Shown here piece by piece: positions 1 through 4,411 of a stretch of 6,107 nucleotides of DNA. The notes beneath the pieces are model-generated. The model saw only the letters and a program-made list of their open reading frames with translations, was not told the origin of the DNA and did not search any database. Source of the stretch: Candidatus Zixiibacteriota bacterium (GTDB lineage: Bacteria > Zixibacteria > MSB-5A5 > SM1-73); contig JALHUP010000380.1 in assembly GCA_022866585.1 (NCBI GenBank), positions 1-6,107 of the forward strand, written 5' to 3'. Position numbers and translations under genes: made by a program. Position 1 is the first letter of the stretch; the number at the start of each line of letters is the position of its first letter.

Positions 1-1
1 C

Positions 2-553
2 ATTTTGACCCTCTTCACTTTTTCCCGAGAAAACTGGAAAAGACCAAAGTATGAGGTTTCGGCTATAATGAAGCTTTTGTATGAAACCACCAAAAGGGAG
101 ATAAATGAGCTGGATGAGAACAATGTGAAGTTAATCACTACTGGAAGAATCGAGGAGCTACCCCCCGAAAAAAGAGAGATTTTGGAAGGAGCCAAAAACA
201 GGACTAAAGACAATACCGGTTTGATCTTGAATTTGGCTTTGAACTATGGAGGGAGAACCGAGATTTTAGATGCGGTGAAGAGATTTGCCTTGGATGTGAA
301 AGAGGGAAAACTTGCCCCAAACGATTTGAATGAGAAAACCTTTTCTGAGTATCTTTACACAAAAGACCTCCCCGATCCGGATCTTTTGATCCGAACCTCA
401 GGAGAAATGCGGATCTCCGACTTCCTTTTATGGCAGACATCTTACACTGAACTTTATGTGACTGATGTCCTATGGCCCAATTTCTCAGTCAAAGACTTTT
501 ATGAATCCATCTGGGATTATCAAAACCGGGAAAGAAGATTTGGGAAAATATAA
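2..553 (+). CDS. uppS: Undecaprenyl diphosphate synthase (cis-prenyltransferase), 3' part only
   Basis: This enzyme condenses isopentenyl diphosphate onto farnesyl diphosphate in cis to make undecaprenyl diphosphate, the lipid carrier for peptidoglycan and surface glycans. The frame is open from base 2, so the start lies off the left edge. Counting residues from base 5, I see the family segment TLFTFSRENWKRP near the beginning, NTGLILNLALNYGGR at about 70-84, and the C-terminal diphosphate-binding block IRTSGEMRISDFLLWQ with R130 and R136. This is followed by E149 in the TELYVTDVLWP stretch, and the protein ends in the usual NRERRFG. About 65-70 N-terminal residues are missing, including the DGNGRWA motif with the catalytic Asp, so catalytic integrity cannot be judged here. 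Family assignment is very secure. The next gene is cdsA, a common partner of uppS in bacteria, although the 191-bp gap is wider than usual. Confidence 0.96.
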   Translation: MLTLFTFSRENWKRPKYEVSAIMKLLYETTKREINELDENNVKLITTGRIEELPPEKREILEGAKNRTKDNTGLILNLALNYGGRTEILDAVKRFALDVKEGKLAPNDLNEKTFSEYLYTKDLPDPDLLIRTSGEMRISDFLLWQTSYTELYVTDVLWPNFSVKDFYESIWDYQNRERRFGKI

Positions 554-619
554 AAGCAGTGGATAGGGAACAGGCAAGAGGCAATAGTGAAAATCTTGAA
601 CCATGAACTGATAAGAAAG

Positions 620-683
620 GTTAGAAGGTTTGAAAGTTAGAAGATTAGAAGGTTAAAAAGTTAGAAAGTTCAAAGGTTAAGAC
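620..683. repeat. 8-bp tandem repeat array, consensus GTTAGAAG, eight units
   Basis: Units begin at exactly 620, 628, 636, 644, 652, 660, 668 and 676. They read GTTAGAAG, GTTTGAAA, GTTAGAAG, ATTAGAAG, GTTAAAAA, GTTAGAAA, GTTCAAAG and GTTAAGAC. The 8-bp register is kept throughout with no indels, while the sequence decays toward the cdsA side. An 8-bp unit shifts the reading frame at every copy, so the array is not coding. It lies in the uppS-cdsA spacer, 61 bp upstream of the cdsA start. Its function is unknown; it could be a slippage-prone microsatellite. Confidence 0.85.
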
Positions 684-744
684 AAACGGGTTAGCCTTCA
701 GACTCGCGAACTTTTCCTATGGAACCTGCGGACAGACTTATAGG

Positions 745-1599
745 ATGAAGAGTAATCTTTTCACCAGAGTGGTGGTGGCTTTCGTTTTTGCCCCTCTCAT
801 AATTTATATAACCCTCCTAGGCAAACTTCCATTTTTAATTTTAATTGAAGTTCTAATCGTCTTAGGTCTATGGGAATTTCTCCGCCTATCTCAAGCCAAA
901 AACTCCGAAATTCCCAAAATCCCCTTAATAATATTGGGTGTCTTTTTAGGTCTCTCCGCCTACCTGTGGGGGGAAAGAGTTTTTCTTTTTTTTATTTTAG
1001 GTATACTATATCTGTTCGCTCTACTCTTGGTGGTTAAAGGGAAAACCGAAGGAGCCACTTCCAATTTGGCTCTATCCCTTTTGGGATTTTTCTATGTGGC
1101 TGGACTTTTCAGTTACTTAATCCTTTTAAGAGAGATGTCTCCTGAAAGCATCTCCAATAGATTCGCTTCGCTCACTACAAGCTACAAAATGGGAGGAGTG
1201 TGGATTGTCTATCTTTTGCTTTGTATCTGGTCCTGCGATACTTTTGCATATTTTATTGGAGCACCTCTGGGAAAACATCCGCTTTCTCCACGGGTAAGCC
1301 CTAAAAAGACGGTAGAGGGATTTGGGGGAGGTATCCTGGGAGCAATTGCCGCCGCATTTTTTTCCCATTTTGTTTTTTTCTCTTCAGCGCAGTTAAAAGA
1401 CCTCTTAATCATCTCCCTGATCGTCGCCTTCGTTGGACAGGTAGGAGATTTGACAGAGTCGCTTTTCAAAAGGGATGCTCAATTCAAAGATACGTCAAAT
1501 ATCATTCCGGGCCACGGTGGAATACTGGATCGTTTCGACAGTTTGCTCTTCGTTTCTCCATTAGTTTTTTACTATTTGAAATTTGTAGTGTATAGATGA
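745..1599 (+). CDS. cdsA: Phosphatidate cytidylyltransferase (CDP-diacylglycerol synthase)
   Basis: This integral membrane enzyme converts phosphatidic acid plus CTP to CDP-diacylglycerol, the precursor of the major bacterial phospholipids. The 284-residue length is normal for the family. Several hydrophobic membrane segments fill residues 8-125 and more follow at about 151-163, 194-213 and 219-231. The conserved block CDTFAYFIG at 164-172 is followed by GKHPLSPRVSPKKTVEG (176-192). The CdsA signature runs from S239 to D265, with K242-R243, K248-D249, PGHGG at 255-259 and D262-R263. The ATG at 745 gives a typical N-terminus. An AGG abuts the start codon, but I see no well-spaced Shine-Dalgarno sequence. 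Residues 139-146 look as if a dispersed DNA repeat encodes them (see findings). Many bacteria have dxr and rseP after cdsA; here a UbiA-type gene follows instead. Confidence 0.97.
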   Translation: MKSNLFTRVVVAFVFAPLIIYITLLGKLPFLILIEVLIVLGLWEFLRLSQAKNSEIPKIPLIILGVFLGLSAYLWGERVFLFFILGILYLFALLLVVKGKTEGATSNLALSLLGFFYVAGLFSYLILLREMSPESISNRFASLTTSYKMGGVWIVYLLLCIWSCDTFAYFIGAPLGKHPLSPRVSPKKTVEGFGGGILGAIAAAFFSHFVFFSSAQLKDLLIISLIVAFVGQVGDLTESLFKRDAQFKDTSNIIPGHGGILDRFDSLLFVSPLVFYYLKFVVYR

Positions 1600-1606
1600 A
1601 TTGGTC

Positions 1607-1624
1607 AACGGATTAAACGGATAA
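1607..1624. repeat. Short tandem duplication, 2 x 9 bp
   Basis: AACGGATTA at 1607-1615 is followed directly by AACGGATAA at 1616-1624. It starts eight bases after the cdsA stop codon. It is too short to assign to a family and is most simply read as a small slippage duplication in a non-coding spacer. Confidence 0.5.
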
Positions 1625-1673
1625 AAGACTCTTGGAGATAATATTGTGGCAGCACTTAAATGAATTGGCATAA

Positions 1674-1758
1674 TCACCCTCCCCTGTATCCCCTCCCATC
1701 GAGGGAGGGGAGTGATGGGGTTCCCTCTCCCCTGGGGGAGAGGGCAAGGGTGAGGGGG
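1674..1758. repeat. G/C-rich palindromic dispersed repeat, copy 1 (two hairpins)
   Basis: Hairpin 1 pairs CCCCTCCC (1690-1697) with GGGAGGGG (1703-1710) around the loop ATCGA. Hairpin 2 pairs CCCTCTCCCC (1723-1732) with GGGGAGAGGG (1735-1744), a perfect 10-bp stem with a 2-base loop. Outer bases TCACCC (1674-1679) can pair with GGGTGA (1748-1753). A related element lies in the opposite orientation at about 4176-4275. Such elements are familiar as widely dispersed intergenic repeats whose accidental translations (such as PLPRWEG) recur in databases; that is recall, not a search result. It is not followed by a T-run on either strand, so it is not a standard terminator. Confidence 0.85.
1752..1758 (+). 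promoter_or_regulatory. Ribosome binding site for the UbiA-like gene, formed by the repeat's end
   Basis: GAGGGGG sits five bases before the GTG at 1764 and is the only Shine-Dalgarno-like sequence near any candidate start of this gene. It is also the terminal part of palindromic repeat copy 1. It therefore supports the GTG at 1764 over the in-frame GTG at 1785, but the match could be a coincidence of the repeat's G-richness. Confidence 0.5.
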
Positions 1759-1763
1759 ATAGT

Positions 1764-2690
1764 GTGCGGCATTCGTCATTCGAAGTGATAAAATATTTAG
1801 ATTATCTTTTTGTGATTAGACCGGTTTTAATGCCTCCCGTATGGACTATCCTTCTTTTGGGACACCATCGTAGTGCGGTCTTCTCGGTGGAAAGCAATTT
1901 GGCCGGCTTGATCCTTGTTTTGGTTACTTTTCTGATGGGGGCGATCTATCTTTTAAATCAGATATATGATGTAGAATCCGACAGGTTAAACAGGAAATTG
2001 TTTTTCTTGGCGGAAGGGCACATTTCAAGAAAAAACGCTATCTTCGAGACGGTTCTTCTTAACCTCATAAGCATAATTCCATCCTATTTCATTTCGCTGC
2101 AGTTAGGAGTCCTTTTTACCCTGGGATTTTTGTTCGGTCTTTTTTACTCCGTTCCACCTTTTTCTTTTAAGGGAAAGCCTGTGGGTGGGTTTTTATTTAA
2201 TATCTTGGCGCATGGAAATTTCACCTTTTTGGCGGGCTGGGCAATGAATCAGACTCTTTCAGCAAAGTCGATCCTCTTCTCCCTGCCTTATATGTTTGCA
2301 GTGGGAGCTGTCTATTTGAACACCACTATTCCAGATATTGAGGGAGATAAAAGATCAGGAAAGATCACTCTGGCTATAAAATGGGGGAAGGGAAAAGTTG
2401 TCATTTTTGCCTCTATTTTAGTCTTTTTCTCAACATCTTTATCTTTTTTTATTAAAGACATTCCTTTCTTTATCGCATCAGCTTTGGTTTTCCCCTTTTT
2501 TCTCTTTAGTGCTTTGACCAGGAAAAATAATGCTATTGTTTTGTCGACCAAATTATCTATATTATTTTTGTCCATCGCCGCCGGATTTTTCTATCCCTGG
2601 TATTTTGCAGTTTTGATTATAGGATTTCTGGGGACAAGGTTTTATTACAAGGCTCGTTTCAAATTAAACTATCCAACACTTGGGAATTAA
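1764..2690 (+). CDS. UbiA-superfamily membrane prenyltransferase, acceptor unknown
   Basis: UbiA-superfamily enzymes are multi-pass membrane proteins that move a polyprenyl group from its diphosphate to an aromatic ring or another acceptor. Both Mg-diphosphate motifs are present: N65-x3-D69-x3-D73 in LLNQIYDVESDRLNRK, and D191-x3-D195 in PDIEGDKRSGKIT. The rest is mostly hydrophobic helices, and the 308-residue length is normal. The N-terminal IRP at residues 18-20 also fits. The start is uncertain: GTG 1764 has a GAGGGGG five bases upstream, while GTG 1785 would give MIKYLDYLFVIRP without an obvious ribosome binding site. The motifs alone do not separate quinone (UbiA, MenA), heme O, chlorophyll-type or archaeal-type ether-lipid synthases. 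The position after cdsA hints at a lipid or quinone role, which is inference. The 164-bp spacer before it is mostly repeat. Confidence 0.88.
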   Translation: MRHSSFEVIKYLDYLFVIRPVLMPPVWTILLLGHHRSAVFSVESNLAGLILVLVTFLMGAIYLLNQIYDVESDRLNRKLFFLAEGHISRKNAIFETVLLNLISIIPSYFISLQLGVLFTLGFLFGLFYSVPPFSFKGKPVGGFLFNILAHGNFTFLAGWAMNQTLSAKSILFSLPYMFAVGAVYLNTTIPDIEGDKRSGKITLAIKWGKGKVVIFASILVFFSTSLSFFIKDIPFFIASALVFPFFLFSALTRKNNAIVLSTKLSILFLSIAAGFFYPWYFAVLIIGFLGTRFYYKARFKLNYPTLGN

Positions 2691-2739
2691 AGCTAATACA
2701 AACGTATTAAATGATATAAAAATCCCCGTTTTATCTTTG

Positions 2740-2821
2740 TGTGCCTTCCAGGTTCCCTGAAATGGTCCCGCATTTTGCGGGATCGGGTCGGGGACCCGAC
2801 AGGCACAAGAACTGTTTCAGG
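2740..2821. repeat. Nested palindromes with interleaved outer arms
   Basis: Two tight hairpins stand back to back: TCCCGCA (2766-2772) with TGCGGGA (2776-2782), and TCGGGTC (2783-2789) with GACCCGA (2793-2799). They are enclosed by two further pairs, TGTGCCT (2740-2746) with AGGCACA (2801-2807), and CCTGAAA (2756-2762) with TTTCAGG (2815-2821). These outer pairs interleave in the order A, B, A', B'. The element opens the roughly 400-bp gene-free spacer between the prenyltransferase and xerD. There is no T-run, so it does not look like an intrinsic terminator. Confidence 0.7.
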
Positions 2822-2823
2822 TT

Positions 2824-2846
2824 GTAGCGGAAAGCTTTAGCTTTCC
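2824..2846. repeat. Partial palindromic element with a TGTAGCGG end
   Basis: TGTAGC (2824-2829) runs into a perfect hairpin, GGAAAGCT (2829-2836), TT, AGCTTTCC (2839-2846). The expected matching end GCTACA is absent: the sequence continues ACTTATATTGG. This looks like a full palindrome whose right terminus has decayed. It shares its left end with the element at 2941-2989. Confidence 0.65.
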
Positions 2847-2931
2847 ACTTATATTGGAGACCTAAAGGTTATCAACTGATTATGGTGACAATCCGACATA
2901 AGGCAATAGCTCTTTTGAGCCGTTGGAGAGA

Positions 2932-2998
2932 GACAGAAAATGTAGCGGTTTGATTCATCAAACAATGTCGCATGAATGCGACCGCTACAAAATCTGTC
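2932..2998. repeat. Chimeric three-way palindromic element
   Basis: The outer stem is GACAGA (2932-2937) with TCTGTC (2993-2998). After AAA on each side, TGTAGCGGT (2941-2949) pairs with ACCGCTACA (2981-2989). Inside lie two separate hairpins: TTTGAT (2949-2954), TC, ATCAAA (2957-2962), and GTCGCAT (2967-2973), GA, ATGCGAC (2976-2982). As DNA it could form a cruciform; as RNA, a three-way junction. Confidence 0.75.
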
Positions 2999-3010
2999 AA
3001 GTTAAAAAGT

Positions 3011-3053
3011 TGGAGACCTTCCTTCGACAAGCTCAGGACAAGAAAGGTCTCCA
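3011..3053. repeat. Hairpin repeat carrying the CCTTCGACAAGCTCAGG core
   Basis: TGGAGACCTT (3011-3020) pairs perfectly over 10 bp with AAGGTCTCCA (3044-3053). The loop contains CCTTCGACAAGCTCAGG (3021-3037), which I recognise from memory as the core of a repeat scattered through many bacterial genomes. The same arm start, TTGGAGACCT, occurs at 2854-2863 followed by AAAGGT, which looks like a copy that has lost its core. The right arm continues to CCACTACA, resembling the ends of the TGTAGCGG elements. Confidence 0.7.
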
Positions 3054-3095
3054 CTACATTGTGCTCAGATTAAGTTCATTCTTCTTATCTATTTT

Positions 3096-4019
3096 ATGAA
3101 AAAGTTCCTCACCGTTTTTTTGAATCATCTTTCGCTCGAACGGAGTTTATCTCCCAATACCGTCGAATCATATAAAATCGACCTTAAAAGATATATCAAA
3201 TTTTTAGGAGATGAAAAAGTTTCCTCTCTTGAGGAAATAAAAGAGGATCATATCACCAAGCTAATTGGACAGCTTTCCCTGCTGGGACTAAAGGCAACCA
3301 GCATTGCACGGAATCTTGCCGCTATCAAAAGTTTTCATAAATTTTTGGTAAGGGAGGGTTATACCGAATCTGATCCAGCCGGGGCCTTGGAATCACCAAA
3401 ATTATGGAGGAAGTTGCCGGTTGTTTTAGACCAGCATGCGATGGAGAGGTTGCTGGATCAATCTATGGAAGATGCTTATTCAAAGAAGGGTAAACCCTTG
3501 CCCTTACACTTGCGGGACAAAGCTATCTTGGAATTTCTATATGCCACCGGAGTTAGAATCTCTGAGCTTATCGGCATAAAAAGAAAAAATCTTCTTTTGG
3601 AGGTGGGGCTGATCCGGGTAATAGGAAAAGGACAGAAGGAGCGAATAGTCCCCATCGGGGAAAAGGCGATAAAATCGGTGGAAGAATATCTGTCAGATTT
3701 ACGTCCCCGCTTAGCGAATCAAAATTCCCAGGATGTGCTTTTTTTGAATCGAAGGGGAGGACCGCTTTCCCGAATGGGAGCGTGGAAAATATTGAGAAAA
3801 TATGTGAACCGGGCGGGGATAAAAAAGAAGGTGAGCCCTCATACTATAAGGCACTCCTTTGCTACGCATCTTCTTGAAGGAGGGGCTGACCTGCGTGCAG
3901 TTCAGGAGATGCTCGGACATGCCGATATATCTACTACACAGATATATACTCACTTAGACCGAGAATATCTAAAGGAGGTTCACAAAACCTTTCATCCTCG
4001 GGAGAAGATGAAAATCTGA
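3096..4019 (+). CDS. xerD: Tyrosine site-specific recombinase, XerD-like
   Basis: Xer recombinases act as XerC/XerD pairs at the chromosomal dif site to resolve chromosome dimers, with FtsK as the usual partner. The 307-residue length is typical. Residues 1-95 form the helical core-binding domain (FLNHLSLERSLSPNTVESY at the start). The catalytic domain has every active-site residue: R154 in TGVRISEL, K178 in GKGQKER, H249 and R252 in HTIRHSFATHLL, H275 in LGHADISTTQIYTH, and the nucleophile Y284. The ending YLKEVHKTFHPRE resembles XerD more than phage integrases, so I favour a housekeeping XerD; XerC is the main alternative. The ATG at 3096 gives a normal N-terminus but has no clear Shine-Dalgarno sequence. 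Palindromic repeat clusters lie on both sides. I found no dif-like site in the window. Confidence 0.93.
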   Translation: MKKFLTVFLNHLSLERSLSPNTVESYKIDLKRYIKFLGDEKVSSLEEIKEDHITKLIGQLSLLGLKATSIARNLAAIKSFHKFLVREGYTESDPAGALESPKLWRKLPVVLDQHAMERLLDQSMEDAYSKKGKPLPLHLRDKAILEFLYATGVRISELIGIKRKNLLLEVGLIRVIGKGQKERIVPIGEKAIKSVEEYLSDLRPRLANQNSQDVLFLNRRGGPLSRMGAWKILRKYVNRAGIKKKVSPHTIRHSFATHLLEGGADLRAVQEMLGHADISTTQIYTHLDREYLKEVHKTFHPREKMKI

Positions 4020-4033
4020 TTTTATTTTTGTTC

Positions 4034-4083
4034 GTGCGGGAATTGGATTTTTCCGTCTTTGGCGGAATCCCGGTGACCCGCAT
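4034..4083. repeat. Imperfect hairpin repeat downstream of xerD
   Basis: GTGCGGG (4034-4040) can pair with CCCGCAT (4077-4083) with one G-T pair. Inside, TTCCGTC (4051-4057) pairs with GGCGGAA (4061-4067) around TTT, again with one G-T. It begins 14 bases after the xerD stop. No T-run follows the stem, so its role as a terminator is doubtful; a degenerate dispersed repeat is more likely. Confidence 0.5.
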
Positions 4084-4088
4084 GAGAG

Positions 4089-4116
4089 TGGTTCGGGAAT
4101 TCCAATTCCCGAACCA
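4089..4116. repeat. Perfect 13-bp hairpin
   Basis: TGGTTCGGGAATT (4089-4101) pairs without mismatch with AATTCCCGAACCA (4104-4116) around a CC loop. The sequence after it, ACATAAATTC, is not a terminator T-run, and neither is the reverse-strand flank. The lack of any decay in the stem suggests a recent insertion or gene conversion, or selection for the structure. Confidence 0.8.
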
Positions 4117-4175
4117 ACATAAATTCATCTACTTTTCAGAAACTTGAATGGTCAAGCTAAAGGGCTTGTTGAAAT

Positions 4176-4275
4176 ACCTTCCCTCCCTCGATGGGAGGGA
4201 TTAAGGGAGGGTGAAAAGCGACGATTTATCAAAATTTTCACCCCCACCTTTATCATCCCCCGTCAAGGGGGAGGA
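4176..4275. repeat. G/C-rich palindromic dispersed repeat, copy 2 (inverted relative to copy 1)
   Basis: CCCTCCC (4181-4187) pairs with GGGAGGG (4193-4199) around TCGAT, the reverse complement of copy 1's loop, and is followed by AGGGAGGGTGA. This aligns well with the reverse complement of 1674-1715. The right half, from CACCCCCACC to the hairpin CCCCC (4257-4261), GTCAA, GGGGG (4267-4271), differs from copy 1 and resembles a second dispersed type. The two parts are separated by an AT-rich stretch at 4213-4239. Confidence 0.75.
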
Positions 4276-4362
4276 GTTTTTCAAGAACCCCTAAAGCTGA
4301 CATTCCAGGTTTCATTGGCAAGTTGTTTTTTTAAAGCTTTTTGCTGACACAAGACGGAGATG

Positions 4363-4390
4363 CCGAAAATCTTTATTTTCGGTTTTGTTT
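4363..4390 (+). terminator. Intrinsic terminator-like hairpin just ahead of the GGDDF gene
   Basis: CCGAAAAT (4363-4370), CTTT, ATTTTCGG (4375-4382) is a perfect 8-bp stem followed by TTTTGTTTT. Upstream, ACAAGAC (4349-4355) could also pair with GTTTTGT (4382-4388) with one G-U pair, extending or competing with the stem. The T-tract lies only on the plus-strand side. Either it ends transcription coming from the xerD side or it sits in the leader of the next gene. Confidence 0.6.
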
Positions 4391-4399
4391 TATAAAGTC

Positions 4400-4404
4400 A
4401 AGGA
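4400..4404 (+). promoter_or_regulatory. Ribosome binding site that selects the ATG at 4412
   Basis: AAGGA lies seven bases before the ATG at 4412. The in-frame ATG at 4406 would be only one base away, and a TTG at 4385 falls inside the terminator T-tract, so 4412 is the best-supported start of the GGDDF gene. Confidence 0.65.
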
Positions 4405-4411
4405 TATGCTT

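Noticed and set aside
554..744. tRNA or small RNA gene in the uppS-cdsA gap
   Set aside because: I see no cloverleaf arms or CCA-type end; apart from the 8-bp array the stretch has no recognisable structure.
1126..1469. Minus-strand open frames inside cdsA
   Set aside because: They oppose the most conserved CdsA motifs, and one contains the repeat-like SERSES string, so they are shadows.
1561..1779. Minus-strand open frame over the cdsA downstream spacer
   Set aside because: Its translation (PLPQGRG, PLPRWEG) is that of the G/C palindrome repeat and it overlaps the cdsA end; a known kind of artefact.
2312..2575. Lys-rich minus-strand open frame inside the prenyltransferase gene
   Set aside because: Antisense of hydrophobic membrane codons (Phe/Leu-rich) yields Lys-rich frames automatically.
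2694..2709. TAATAC-AAAC-GTATTA inverted repeat as a dif-like Xer site
   Set aside because: The arms do not match the Xer arm pattern (ATAA, six bases, TTATGTTAAAT-like), and a 6-bp palindrome is common in AT-rich DNA.
2872..3054. Minus-strand open frame upstream of xerD
   Set aside because: It consists of palindromic repeats; VLSLSKEG is the reverse translation of the CTTCGACAAGCTCAGG core.
2740..3060. CRISPR array or a complete insertion sequence
   Set aside because: The repeats are palindromes of different sequence at irregular spacing, without constant spacers, and no transposase frame lies between them.
4144..4347. Plus-strand open frame of 67 codons after xerD
   Set aside because: It runs through palindrome copy 2 (SLPRWEG), has no ribosome binding site, and has no protein-like pattern.
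4385..4411. TTG start at 4385 for the GGDDF protein
   Set aside because: It lies within the T-tract of the terminator-like hairpin and lacks a binding site; AAGGA points to ATG 4412.
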